A stretch of 64,000 nt of DNA. It comes from Harmonia axyridis (Eukaryota; Arthropoda; Insecta; Coleoptera; Coccinellidae). The stretch spans positions 30,310,001-30,374,000 of the forward strand of contig NC_059504.1 of the NCBI RefSeq assembly GCF_914767665.1, in the 5' to 3' direction. The notes beneath the pieces were generated by a model. That model was given only the letters and a program-made list of their open reading frames with translations. It ran no database searches and was not told the DNA's origin. The translations under genes and the position numbers were made by a program. Shown here one piece after another: positions 1-11,290 of the stretch (within the stretch, counting starts at the first letter, position 1; every line of letters starts with the position of its first letter).

Positions 1-1686
1 ACGTTTTTTTATCTTTTTGTAATAAATATTGTATTTTGCTATTAAATTTGATTTCTGATTTTGTATGTCCTTGTAATTTTCTTGATCTATAATAATATCA
101 TTCAATTTTACCATGTTTACAATTTTTAATTGTTCATCTGTATCCTCACTCGCTTCTAACACTGGGTTTCTACTTAAACAATCAGCTTCTGTATTGATTT
201 TTCCTGGGGCGTATTTAATTTTGAAATCATATTATGATAGGTAATAACTCCCCATCTGTCCTAGATCTTATATTTAAATTTTCTAATGGTTTGTGGTCAG
301 AATATACTACAAATGATTTACCTATCAGCCAATATTGCCAGTATCTTATTGCCTCTTTAATAGCTAAACATTCCAAATAAATTGCCTCCTTTTTCTTTTG
401 AACTTGATTTAATTTCTTTGAAAAGTATGCCACTGGTTTATTTTTTCCATTTAGCTGTGTTTGCTTTAAGACTGCCCCAATACCTTTCGAAGATGCATCT
501 GTGTGAATATTTATGGCTAAATTTTCATCAAATATTTCTAGAATTGGCTGTGAGCATAACAAGTCCCTTATTTCCTCAAAAGATCTTTGGCATTCTGAAG
601 ACCATATGAATTTTTGATTTTTCCGAAGTCGATTATGAAGGGGTTCTAAAATTATCGCTCTATTTGGCAAATATTCATGATAGAAATTGATTTTCCCTAG
701 AAACTGTCTAACATTCTGTTGAGTCTTTGTTATGGGGAAATTTTTTATTGAAACTAAATTATCTCTTAGTGGTCTTACGGTATTGTTATGAATTATATGA
801 CCGAGATATTTCACCGAATCTGAAGCAAATTTACATTTGGTGAATTTCAGTCTAAAACCCTCTTTCTTTATAGCTTCTAACAATTGTATAAGATGGTTAA
901 TGTGTTCAGAAAAAGATTTGGAAAATATAAGGATATCATCTATATAGTTTACTGCAAAGTCTGTAAGTTTATACTTTCTTAAAATATTACCAAGTATCCT
1001 TTGGAAAATAGCTGGTGATGTCTTCAAACCAAAAGGTAAACATGTCCATTGGTAGTGACCTTCCTGCGTGACGAAGGCAGTTTTCTTCCTATCTTCAATT
1101 CTCAACGTGATCGACCAAAAAGCTGAATTTATATCCAGCGTCGTAAAAAATGTTGAGTTTCTTGTCTTGATCACTAGATCATCAATCAGTGGAAATGGTT
1201 GAGCTTGAGGTATAACTATTTTATTTAGATCTCTGAAATCTATACATAATCTTGACTTCTTGTTGTCTTCTTTCTTGAAAGCCAATATCACTGGTGCAGC
1301 AAATGGACTGTAAGATTCCTCTATGAGATTTTTCTCCAGTAATTTTGCTATTTGTTCTTCTATTTCCATTTTTCTTCAACTGAACATCTATAAGGTCTCT
1401 TGCAACAATATTTTTCTACAAGTAAATCAATACGTGCTTCATATCTTCCTACAGTTCCAATGTCATATTTGTCTTTAGCAAAGAGTGATTTGTAAGTTTC
1501 TATCAGATTGTTTATATCTGATTTTTGTTGAGTGTTTGAATTACTCATACCTACTTCGAACTCTTCTTCTTTAATATGTTCATTGAAATTTATTGAAAAT
1601 GGGATCGTTTCATCATCCTCATTTTCTTCTTTTATCTTTATTTCTTCTTTTCTTTGAATAATTTTCAAAGTATCGTCTTGGACCAA
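1..1686 (-). pseudogene. Ty3/gypsy pol fragment: reverse transcriptase and RNase H, broken
   Basis: Minus-strand pol segment of an LTR retrotransposon. From 1686 to 1360 is an acidic linker into the start of RT; a frame change near 1365 leads into RT at 1369-227. Seen motifs: the RT start (SRLCIDFRDLNK), the catalytic box YIDDILIFS near residue 143 of that stretch, thumb region, then RNase H beginning NIHTDASSKGIGAVL and the YSDHKPL motif. A stop at 227 is followed by more RNase H-like sequence in another frame to the window edge (a KYAPGKxN-type motif), so the gene continues beyond base 1 where integrase should lie. In the family this enzyme copies element RNA into DNA. At least two frame breaks and upstream stops show the copy is dead. 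Ty3/gypsy assignment is firm; clade is not determined. Confidence 0.88.
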
Positions 1687-1734
1687 TCTGAATTGTTTTA
1701 TGATATCTAGCCCAATTAGAAAATCATATCTGAA

Positions 1735-2025
1735 CTATTCTCCATCAATTACATAAACATCAGCTTCTTTTTCAATATCGAGAATTTTTATTTTGATAGT
1801 TGTCAAACCAATTGTCTCTTTAACACCATCAATTGTAATAAGATTATCACTTTTGGAGGAATAGCCTTCTTTTCTTCTCAATTTTATTAATTTGGAATTA
1901 ATTAGGGAAACATTCGAACCTGAATCATATATTCCAAATATCTCCAACTGTGAATTTAAAACTAGTTTGACTTCAATTAATGGTGTTATTATTCGTTTTT
2001 TTATCATTATGATTGAGTTCAACAT
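1735..2025 (-). pseudogene. Ty3/gypsy aspartic protease domain
   Basis: A 96-codon stretch with the retropepsin signature D-S-G-S followed by NVSLINS, and a hydrophobic strand before the active site (LEIFGIYDSGS). In the family this protease cuts the gag-pol polyprotein. It ends at an in-frame TAG (1735-1737); the same frame continues into the linker ahead of RT, so the stop looks secondary. It overlaps the end of the gag frame by 53 bases and lies in the +1 frame relative to gag, which fits a programmed shift between gag and pol, though decay could also produce this. Confidence 0.8.
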
Positions 2026-3073
2026 ATATTACTGAATTATTTATAATCTTACTGTTGTTTCCATTATGACTATATTCTTTTGTTTGTTTGAACCAGCACT
2101 TTTCCTCAGGATAAAACCGGATTCCTTCATTCAAATTTTCACAGGTCTTACATGGTTTTTTCATATTTTTTCCTACATAATCGTAGACTTTTTGTTTCTC
2201 TTTATTGAAGCTTTTTCTGTTCACTACGCAGTCAAGTTTTCCAATTTCATTGTAGAGACTTGCTGTCGATTTCACCTTTTCTTTATCAATTTTATTTATT
2301 ATAGCATCTGGTAGTCCCATTACAATAATATTTATCATTGTTTCGACGTCAATATACTTGTTGACTTCTAGTAATAGTTTTTTTCTTTTTGTGGCATATT
2401 CTAGTAATAAACCAGTTTGAAATTTGAATGTGAGTGCATATTGAACTTGTGACCAACCTTTATTTCCATACGTTTCACAAAAGTTTTCTTTCCATTTTAT
2501 CCATTCAGAATTCACCGTCTATTCGATCAACCTACTACTATACCAATCCAAACACTCTTTTTCCAAAAGATATTTGAGAATCTCAATTTTCTCTTCGTCT
2601 TCTATAATTTCGAATCTTTTACATTCACTTTCGAATCGATTAATCCATTGGTTAGCATTTGATGTTTTATTGGAAAATTTATCCATTAAGAACTTTTCAG
2701 AAATTTTTCCCATATTTATTTTTTCAGGCATATTGCTGGTCGTGTTTCCGTATTGGAGTATTTCCTTTCCTGTTATTTCTTCCAGATATTGATCACCGAA
2801 TTGTAAATTTTCACCTTCGTCCAAATAAATATTTTTTAACTCCTCATTTAAAGGGATCCATATTCTTCGTGTTTGGTGCCTCTTTTTTAGTGAATTTTTT
2901 ATTTTCTTAAAAACTTCCAAAGACGTTAGGGCAGTATGTTTACTTGCCGGCTCAAATTCGTCTGGAATTTCAAAAATATGTTTCTCCGGTGTCTCTATAG
3001 AAGTTATGCATATAATGTTGGATTTTCCATCTGTTGCCGCCTGTACCACAAATTCGAATCGTAGCCTTTCCAT
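1973..3073 (-). pseudogene. Ty3/gypsy gag, interrupted by an in-frame stop
   Basis: The first ATG of this frame is at 3073 (MERLRFEF). The frame runs to an in-frame TAG near 2519 and continues open to 1973. Content is lysine- and glutamate-rich with a retrotransposon capsid-like segment (NQWINRFESECKRFEI, then LLEKECLDWY). Near the end a C-x2-C cluster (CKTCEN ... CWFKQ) may be the remnant of a nucleocapsid knuckle, but no intact CCHC is visible. In the family gag packages the RNA. Position directly upstream of the protease on the same strand supports the call. Confidence 0.72.
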
Positions 3074-3469
3074 TTTTTTTAATTTCAACTTGAATTGTCG
3101 TTTTATAAGACAAATTCTTATAGGTTGAAAGGAAATTGAATAAAACAATTGTGTTGCTCCGAAAACAAAGATTATAATAGTACAATTACATTGTTCAACT
3201 AACTAGCCAACATACCTGAAAACAAAGAAACGACAATTAAAGTTTCTATTCCAAACAATTCCCTTTCTATATGAATTCGAAATGAAAGATCTAAATGATA
3301 TTGTTGATATTGTTCAGTATGTTGCCTAGTAACAATAATTGTCATAGGATTAAGTATTCAATATAACCCTGACCTTGGTACCATAGACACTGTCTATGGT
3401 AGTTAAAAATTAGCACAATCTATGGGGTCAGATTATAATTGAAGAAATATAATTTCTTTACATATATTT
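3074..3469 (-). other. Leader or LTR candidate of the gypsy element, with a hairpin
   Basis: No coding sequence. This lies upstream of gag on the minus strand and should contain the leader, primer site and possibly the 5' LTR, but I cannot place LTR ends or a primer site. A 21-base hairpin at 3380-3400 has 10-base arms (ACCATAGACA) around one C. Its inner CATAGAC/GTCTATG arms match those of the palindrome at 18954-18987. Confidence 0.35.
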
Positions 3470-3475
3470 ACCTAT

Positions 3476-3615
3476 ATGTTGAAAGGACGAACCGTTACAG
3501 CCTATCTGGGAGAAACCGAAGTGACTGTGCTGACGTGCAGGGGATGCCCTCAGGGAGGGGTTCTATCACCCTTGCTGTGGAGCTCGGTCATGGATGGCCT
3601 CTTGGAGAGGCTTAC
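3476..3615 (+). pseudogene. LINE reverse transcriptase, upstream piece
   Basis: About 46 codons of RT with the motif RGCPQGGVLSPLLW, which precedes the catalytic YADD box in Jockey/R1/I-type LINEs. The frame is open up to the LTR boundary, where a BEL element interrupts between this motif and the YADD box found at 8300. Sequence left of about 3470 is not LINE-like, so the element is 5'-truncated here. Confidence 0.82.
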
Positions 3616-4266
3616 TGTAGCTATTAGATGCAGAACATCCATACTTAATTTGGACTGTAAGGTACTGGGTTATGAAGTTCGAAGGACCATGAGATTTTCC
3701 ACACTATTTATTGGAGTAGGTTTATATATACAATTACACAATGTACACTTTACAAGATTCGCTTAACTAGTTATCGAAAACTATGAATCACTTCCACGCA
3801 CTTATCCAATAACAATTTACCGACCTAGGTACTAACGAAAATTTTGGTGACCGACTGTAGGGTCTTTTCTAACCACGTGGCGACAAGGCCAATAACTTGA
3901 AATGTGCAAGCTGAACACTGTGTCTCAAGGGGCGAGAGAAACGACGAACTATACTAAACTGTACTTGACTTGTACTTACTAGACTGTGTGTTGAATCGAA
4001 CTGACTTGTAACTGTAACTGTAACTGTAATTCGATGTCTTACCCGCTCTCGACCTTTTTGTCGAACCATAGAAAAAGGTTGACAACATAGAAGTGCTACA
4101 GATAAAAAGTACATAGTTAAATTATCATTATAGCCAGCCGTCATTATAAGGACGACTGCGTGCAGCGCACTCATAAAGTGCGCGGAATTATCTATAATTA
4201 ACTTCAGGGGTGAATCTTTGGACAATGGCAGCGTTCAGTTCTTCGAACCTTGATCAAAACTTAACA
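3616..4266 (-). repeat. BEL/Pao LTR (3' LTR relative to coding strand)
   Basis: A 651-bp LTR from TGTAGCTATTAG to TTAACA, matching 7629-8271 almost throughout. It contains a short TAACTG tandem run around 4010-4030 that is one unit longer than in the partner LTR. Open frames inside it (such as 3869-4225) are not genes, as the same frames are disrupted in the other LTR. Confidence 0.92.
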
Positions 4267-5351
4267 TACTCCCCGGGCTGAACCTTCCAGGTTAAGGATA
4301 AAAGTGAAAATGAATAAAAAAAATAAAATGATTAATGTAATAATATAGAAAATAATTTCTTGGAACAAATAAAATAAACAAAAAATAAATAAAAAATAAG
4401 AGAAGTAAAGAAAGAATAAGTCATATTGATAATCATACTTGATTGTCAATGTTTTCCGTGCTGAATGGAAGTGGACATATCTTGGTGATTGTTCTAGTGA
4501 ATGTTCCTCCTTCAGTTTTAACACGAACAATGCGAACGCGGGAATCTTTTCCGGGAATCAATTCTACTACATGGGCTAAAGGCCATTTAAGCGGCGGTGT
4601 TAGATCTAGATTTGATTGAAGAAGAAAATCGGGACCCTGCCACCATAAATCTGAGACAAGTAATTGTGATGGCAATGACCCTCTCGAAAGTATATCTGCA
4701 GGATTCAGGTGCGATCGGATATGTCGCCAAGTAGCATCTTTGGAATTGTCCTGAATTTGCACAATTCGATTTGAGACAAATACAGACCAACTTGATGGAT
4801 GTGATCGAATCCATGCTAATACTATTTCCGAATCAGACCATAGATTTATAGAATTTATATTTCGTAAGTGAATTGGCAGTATATTTGAAACAAGGGCAGT
4901 ATTTTTGAAACAAGGGTAGACAGAAGTAGTGCACCCATCAGTTCCAGCTTGGGTATAGTCAAAATTTTCAAAGGTGCAATACGACTTTTAGCCGTAATCA
5001 GATGTGAAGTGACTGAATTATCTGCGTATAGTGTACATAAATAAATACAAGCTGCGTACGCCTGTGAACTAGCATCACAGAATCCATTAATTTCATATTG
5101 AATGACATTGGAATGAAACTGTTTTTCAAGAATGTTGTCCATTCAGAAAGAGTTTCGGAGTTAATACTTTCGTCCTAACCGATTTTTGCAATCCAAATTT
5201 TCTGCATAAGAATTTTTGCCCTTATAACAATGGGATTTATCAATCCTATGGGGTCATAAATGGATGCGATTATTGAAAGAACTTCTCTTTTACTATAAGA
5301 CTCTTTTATCGAAATAGTAGGTAATGAAATAACGAATTTATCAGAGTCAGC
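4267..5351 (-). pseudogene. BEL/Pao pol 3' part: RNase H, and integrase tail joined across a deletion
   Basis: After the stop at 5352 the pol frame continues in broken pieces. At 5142-4855 is RNase H-like sequence (EINGFCDASSQAYAACIY, then PKLELMGALL). At 4762-4433 the order is HLNPADILSRG, WWQGPDFL, and then directly the C-terminal pol tail motif PPLKWPLAHVVELIPGKDS. In complete BEL/Pao elements an integrase zinc finger and DDE core lie between those two motifs, so that core is deleted here. Sequence 4267-4432 is AT-rich untranslated DNA before the LTR. Confidence 0.82.
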
Positions 5352-7628
5352 CTAGAATTTTATTAGTGAATTTTCAGGATTTAGAACATAATTATCCTGT
5401 TGAGAATTTAACGAAATACTCTTCAAGAATTCTTGAGAGTTGGATCCCCATTTATGGAGAGATATACACGCTGATTGTAAGCATTGGGTGAGTTGTTTGT
5501 GTGCCTCAAATAGAGTAGGAATATCATGGCAACCATAAAGGATATCATCTACGTAGCAAGCTTGCAGAAGTGCTTCACTTGCCAAAGGAAATGCGACTTT
5601 GTTGTGAATTGCTAATTCTTTGAGACACCTTGTGCTAAGGAAAGGAGCAGAATTTGTGCCATAACTCACTGTCTGTAATTCTATACACTTCAGTTCGTCC
5701 TGAGGATTATCACGCCAGAGAATGTTTTGCAAAAAAGTGTGATTAGAATTAATTTTGATTTGTCTGAGAATTTTTTGAATATCAGCAATTATAACATATT
5801 TGAACGTACGAAACCGAATTAAAATATCGAACAAGTCGGGTTGTACTGTATAACCTTTGAGCATGATATCATTGATAGAAAGGCCAGATGAAGATTTCAT
5901 TGAACCGTCGAAAACTACTCGAAGTTGAGTTGTGAGGCTTTGCTCACGCATTATACAATGATGAGGGAAGAAATATTTTTTCTGAAACAATTCATTTTTT
6001 AATACTAAAGGTACATATTTTGCATGTCCTATATAATTGTTTATAAATTCCGAATACTGATGTTTCAGTTCCTGATTATTCTGTAGTCTTCTTTCGAGAT
6101 TCAAGAATCTTTTCTTCGCTTGCGAATACGAATCACCTAATTTAAATGGTTCGTTTGGAGTTTTGAATGGTAGGTCAACTTGAAACCTACCCGATGTTAA
6201 CCGAATGGTTGTGTTTTTGAATATACGTTCAGCTTTCTCTTCTGCTGAAGATAAAATGGGTTCAGATTGATTAGGTATCTCCTCAATTTCCCAAAACTTA
6301 GTCAGAATGTTATTTAGTGTATCTTCTTGATTAACAATTGATTTTGAAGATTCAATTGAATTTTGAGAAGATTGTGCAAATGCTAAGTGAGTAGCGCGAG
6401 ACCTGTGAGCTAACTGTGGGACTTTTCCTGCAATTAGATAACCTAAGTGGGAATTTTGAAGAACAGGTAGACCAGAACCTAATTTAATAATGCCATCCAT
6501 AATAATTTCAAAATAGATATCTGCACCTAAGAGAATATCAATATTGGAAGGAATATTGAATTTGATATCTGCTAATTTAATGCCAATAGGAATGGGGATA
6601 GAACACGAGTTGATATATGACTGTGGTTGTTGGCATGTTATATTTTTGAGGATAGCACAGAAAACCTTAAACTTTCGATGAGGGTATACTAATGAATGAA
6701 TTGTTAGATCTATCATTCTATTTGACATAGAACAACTTTGTGAGATGCCAGAAATTTGAATAGTTTGATTATAAGGTTCGAGATGAAGTCTGTTGACCAG
6801 ATCTTCAGTTATGAAAGACGTTTGACTTGCGGAGTGAGTCAAACAACGAACAATAACTTGCTTGTTGTATGAATCATACAATTTTACACAGGCAGTAGCT
6901 AAAAGGACTTGATTATTAGAAGATAGAGATGACAGACTAGACACGTTTCGACCTTGACTAATATTTTCATTACGAGTTGTAATGATTGGTTGAGCACTAG
7001 TAGACAAATGAGAAACTGCTTGAGATTCATTCCGAATTTGTGACAGATTTTTTGATCTGGATACTTCGTTGTTGGATCTTGGATTAGGAACTTCATTAGA
7101 ATAATGGCGAGATGAAGTCCTATTGAAATGGAGCAAACTATGATGCTTTCTATGGTAATTGAAACATGTGTGTTGACTAGAACACGATTGTACATTATGA
7201 CCCAACGTAAGACAATTCAGACAAGCATTCTTTTCTTTCACTAGACTGTGACGATCGTTAGGAGACAAATTCATGAATTTTCTACACGAATATATCTTAT
7301 GTTCATCCGTATTACACATAAGACATTTGGAAAATTTACTTTTGTTCGTTCTGTTCGACGTGTTGGCATGATAATTATTAGTATGGGCATATTTGGGGGA
7401 AGTTTTGAATTTTAAATGACCTGTTTGTTCGGTTGAACCTAAATTTCCGGGTACCTTATATTTCTTTTCTAAGAAACCAATAAATTCTGGGGGCGTTGGA
7501 AAATCTGAAGTATTCTTTACTTCTTCAAATTCTTTTTTCTGTGTGAAATCCAATTTCTGTTGATCTGAAGTTGATAATTTCTTCAGGGATATCTCCAATT
7601 TGTATACGGCTCGAAGGATCAAAATTTA
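5352..7628 (-). pseudogene. BEL/Pao gag-protease-RT polyprotein, N-terminally truncated
   Basis: An open frame of about 756 codons. Residues 1-170 are C-terminal gag with zinc knuckles (CLMCNTDEHKIYSC, then CLNCLTLGHNVQSC). A protease-like domain follows near residues 235-370, but the expected D-S/T-G active site reads H-S-A (LTHSASQTSFI), so the catalytic aspartate is lost. RT occupies about 480-750 with the DIQKILRQI segment and catalytic CYVDDILYG. The frame begins right at the LTR edge inside gag with no ATG, so the leader and gag N-terminus were deleted. In the family this polyprotein packages and copies element RNA. It cannot act on its own. Confidence 0.9.
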
Positions 7629-8271
7629 TGTAGCTATTAGATGAGAACATCCATACATAAATTGGACTGTAAGGTACTGGGTTATGAAGTTCGAAGGACC
7701 ATGAGCTTTTCCACAATTTATTGGAGTAGGTTTCTATATACAATTACACAATGTACACTTTACAAGATTCCCTTGACTAGTTATCGAAAACTATGAATCA
7801 CTTCCACGCACTTATCCAATAACAATTTACCGACTTGGGTACTAACGAAGATTTTGGTGACCGACTGTAGGGTCTTTTCTAACCACGTGGCGACAAGGCC
7901 AGTAACTTGAAATGTGCAAGCTGAACACTGTGTCTCAAGGGGCGAGAGCAACGACGAACTATACTAAACTGTACTTGACTTGTACTTACTAGACTGTGTG
8001 TTGAATCGAACTGACTTGTAACTGTAACTGTTATTCGATGTCTTACCCCCTCTCGACCTTTTTTGTCGAACCATAGAAAAAGGTTGACAACATAGAAGTG
8101 CTACAGATAAAACGGACATAGTTAAATTATCATTATAGCAAGCCGTCATTATAAGGACGACTGCGTGCAGCGCACTCATAAAGTGCGCGGAATTATCTAT
8201 AACTAACTTCAGGGGTGAATCTTTGGACAATGGCGGCGCTCAGTTCTTCGAACCTTGATCAAAACTTAACA
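7629..8271 (-). repeat. BEL/Pao LTR (5' LTR relative to coding strand)
   Basis: A 643-bp LTR paired with 3616-4266, ending TTAACA immediately before the second GCTTAC duplication. It abuts truncated gag directly at 7628. Confidence 0.92.
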
Positions 8272-8277
8272 GCTTAC

Positions 8278-9967
8278 AAAAGGTGGCTTTAACGTCCAGG
8301 CTTACGCCGACGACATAGTGGTGACTGTTAGAGGCAAGCATGGGGGCCCAATAAGTAGCCGAATGCAACTTGCTCTCAGAAGTATTGAAAATTGGTGCGG
8401 GGAAGAGGGGCTTACTGTCAACCCCTCGAAAACATCAATAATTCCGTTCACTAGAAGATGGAATCTCGACCTCAGAGCTCTGATCTTAAATAATAATAAT
8501 AAAATGGTTTATTCTGTAAGCTACAGGGTATAAACATATAGTCACAGAGGCGTGAGCCTGTACGTGAGGTTAGACTCTGCACTTCTCTAGTGACTGTAAA
8601 TATATAAGGTGTAAATATATGTAAGGTGTTATCCTGGACAGTAAACTGAACTGGGGGAAACATATAGATAAGACTCTTTCCAGAGCCACGGCGGCTATGT
8701 GGGCATGCAGAAGACTCTTTGGAAAGACATGGGGAGTGAAACCAAAAATGGTACTGTGGTTATAGACAGCGGTGGTACGCCCTATTGTCACCTATGCATC
8801 TCTAGCAGGGTGGACAAAAACCGAGGAGGTCACCACACGCATCAGGTTGCAGAAACTGCAAAGGCTGGCGTGTATTGGTGTCACAGGAGCTATGCACACA
8901 GCTCCCACGGCAGCGCTGGAGGTCATACAAGACTTGCCTCCATTACACCTACATGTGAGGAAATGTAGCCTGCTCGAAGTAATAAGAATTTGCCTTAATG
9001 GATAGCTCCTTCCTGGAAACTGGGTTGGATATATGAGGATACTGAATCAACTAGATTCAAACCTCCTCGCAAAACCATCAGATATTATGCCAATCACCTA
9101 CGATTTTGAAACGCCCTCTGAAACGGTTATAAATGAACGTTCTAGTGCAATAAGTCTCGTTAATCGTCTGGACAAAAAGTCATTCATATGGTTCACAGAT
9201 GGATCAAAAACAAAAAAGGGCACCGGCATTGGGATATATGGTCCTAAACTGAGGATCTCTAAAGCCCTGGGAAGTGAGCCCTCGATTCTACAGACCGAGA
9301 TAATGGCTGTTTATGTATGCGCCCAGGAGTGTCTCAAAATAAACCTCAAGGGGGCGCATATGTACGTCACCACGGACAGCCAAACCACGCTGAGATCACC
9401 ATAAAGCAATTGGTCAGAGGAAATAAGGTGACTCTACTATGGGTACCAGGGCACTGTGGGGTTGAAGGAAATGAAAGAGCGGGTGAACTTGCAAAAAGTG
9501 CATCAAGGTTAAGACCTGCTGGACCTGAGCCTTTCTGTGGGATAGGAAAAGACCAATAAAAAGCTGCGGTCCAGCTATGGGAGTTGAACAGTAGGACAAT
9601 CCACTGGACTTACACTCCTAGACTTGCTCAGGCAAAGAAATTCTTGAATATTTCACCTACCTACGCCAAAAAGCTTCTGAAACTGTCGCGAGCAGAGCTT
9701 CGGGTGATGGTGGGACTGCTGACGGGGCACTGTCGGTATAAACATCATTTGTACCTTATGGGAAAGTCAGCAGACGAGATTTGCAGGCTCTGTGGATCAG
9801 AAGCAGAAACGGCCGAACACTTGTTATGCAAGTGTCCGGAGCTGGCTGGCCTAAGAACCATTCACATGGGTAAGCCGGCCCTGGATACCAGAGAGGTAAC
9901 GGCCAAGGCCCCTAATGAGGTTGTCAATTTTATTAACGTCGTTGACGACCTCTCTGGGTTTCTATGA
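8278..9967 (+). pseudogene. LINE reverse transcriptase C-part, RNase H and cysteine-rich tail
   Basis: Continues the RT interrupted at 3615: catalytic AYADDIVV at about 8305, then the NPSKT region, an insertion at 8489-8620, the ILDSKLNWG thumb motif, and LQRLACIGVTGAM. RNase H begins near 9190 (WFTDGSKTKKGTGIGIYG) and includes QTEIMAVY and TTDSQ. The C-terminus has a CCHC-like motif (CRLCGSEAETAEHLLCKC) and a stop at 9967. Several frame changes (near 9006, 9400 and 9560) show decay. In the family ORF2 nicks the target and copies its own RNA. Confidence 0.85.
8489..8620 (-). repeat. 3' end of another LINE inserted in the RT gene
   Basis: Interrupts the RT frame between the RALILN segment and the GVILDSKLNWG segment. 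Read on the minus strand it ends with an AATAAA-like signal and an ATT-repeat tail, the form of a LINE 3' end. A similar AATAAA + ATT-repeat tail closes the LINE at 50830-53640. It is therefore a short 5'-truncated insertion. The right boundary is approximate. Confidence 0.5.
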
Positions 9968-10047
9968 ATGAGTAGGGTAGTGAACAAAAGATCTGCATGG
10001 TAGCAGTTCCCGGAAGGCTTACCGAAGCAAAAAGACACAAAAAAAAA

Positions 10048-10351
10048 ATCCCAAAAATACATGTTCAAAACACAGGTAGAACTATGAGAAACTCTATGAC
10101 CTAAGCAAGCTTGTATGTCAATAGAGCCCTCAATATTTTCATGAATAAAATTCGATACATTACTTCTCTGTACATTCATATATTTACACAACAATATCTT
10201 AATAACTATTATCCGAGATGACGCCAGAGGTGAAATAAGTCTACTAACAAAGTGTGCTCATTAGGATAATCTCCTTTTCAGTGTGAACTTCGACATGGCC
10301 AGGAATCTTCTCACAAACAAGTCAAATGCGAAAAGTGAAAAATACCGACCA
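10048..10351. other. Unassigned, probable 3' UTR of the minus-strand LINE
   Basis: No coding signal or repeat end is visible. It lies downstream of the stop of the minus-strand LINE ORF, so some of it is likely LINE 3' UTR; no tail could be identified. Confidence 0.3.
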
Positions 10352-11240
10352 TCACCCCCCACAGAGGATGCCACACAATTTGACTGAATTCTCCATTACA
10401 TATCTTTTGAGCTCACTTCTATACTTCCTGCTCCTCGTATTGATGTTGCTTTTCAAATATTTGGGTAGATGGCTGTAGAGCTTAGGACCATGATAAAGTG
10501 AACTGTGTAGAACATGTGTTTTCTTAAAGTGTGGCAATATAATTGCTTGATTGCTAGCATATCTAGTTGGGTATGGGTGATTAATCGTTATCTTCTCCCT
10601 CTTAATCTGATTCAAGATGTTCTCGTAAATGTATATTTGCCGAATATTAAGTTCTCCGATTTCAGAATACAATTTATTGGTGTTATATCTTGTTCCCACC
10701 TTACGTATAATCTTCAACACGGTGTTTTGTGTGATTTCTAATTTTTTTAAATGACTATTTAGAACACTTCCCCATATCACGACTCCATATCTCAAAATTG
10801 ACACCACTATTGATTCATAAATTCTAATAATTCCAGCCAACGAAAGAACATATCTCAAATTGTAGAAAGTATGGAACATACCCTTGAGTCTTTCCACCAG
10901 ATAGGTGATATGCCTATCCCACCTAAGGTGTTGATCGATGAAGATGCCCAGGTATTTAACATGATCTACTTTTTCTATACAAGGACAGTTGCAACTAGAA
11001 TTATTAATGCAGTATAGTTGTATGGATAGTTAGAAGGTTGGGTACTTATTGTGAGAGAAAAAGTTATGAATTTTGTTTTCGCCACATTCAGACTAAGACA
11101 GCTTTTCGTTAACCAAGAGTCAACAAATCTCAAACCTTCTTCAGCCGCCTTGCGTGCTTGCTCCCATGTTTTACCTCTAAAAGTAATCACTGAGTCATCA
11201 GCATAAGAAACAATGTCCAGGTTTGGAATCAAACCAGTTC
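10352..11240 (-). pseudogene. LINE reverse transcriptase C-terminal fragment (Jockey/CR1-like)
   Basis: Read from 11232 down, the piece begins inside RT at IVSYADDSVITF (catalytic YADD) and continues through SLNVAKTKF. A frame change near 10975 leads to the YLGIFIDQHLRWDRH-type thumb segment. The 181-codon end (10897-10352) carries SILRYGVVIWG and a basic tail. No RNase H or cysteine motif follows. Everything upstream of the YADD box is absent, so it is a 5'-truncated dead copy. Confidence 0.8.
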
Positions 11241-11290
11241 AAATAATTAGAATATGTTTATATTATAGCTGTTGTAAAGCGACTGTATAT

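Larger units (their letters stand above)
3616..8271 (-). mobile_element. BEL/Pao LTR retrotransposon with internal deletions
   Basis: Two direct repeats (3616-4266 and 7629-8271), each starting TG and ending CA, bound a minus-strand gag-pol remnant. The 6-bp target duplication GCTTAC flanks them exactly. The two LTRs differ at roughly two dozen positions by eye, so the insertion is not very recent. The element is defective: the gag N-terminus and any primer-binding leader are missing next to the right LTR, and the integrase catalytic core is missing near 4600. Confidence 0.92.
3470..10047 (+). mobile_element. LINE with RNase H (R1/I-like group), 5'-truncated, split by a BEL element
   Basis: A non-LTR retrotransposon ORF2 remnant in two parts: 3476-3615 and 8278-9967, separated by an LTR element with a matching 6-bp duplication (GCTTAC at 3610-3615 and 8272-8277). 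Taking out the insert and one duplicate brings the RT reading frame back in register. The 3' end is marked by an A-rich tract around 10030-10047, 80 bases after the stop. The 5' end is cut within RT, typical of incomplete target-primed reverse transcription. Confidence 0.8.

Noticed and set aside
3869..4225. 118-codon minus-strand frame in the LTR
   Set aside because: It lies wholly in the BEL LTR and is disrupted in the partner LTR, where only an 88-codon version (7964-8230) survives.
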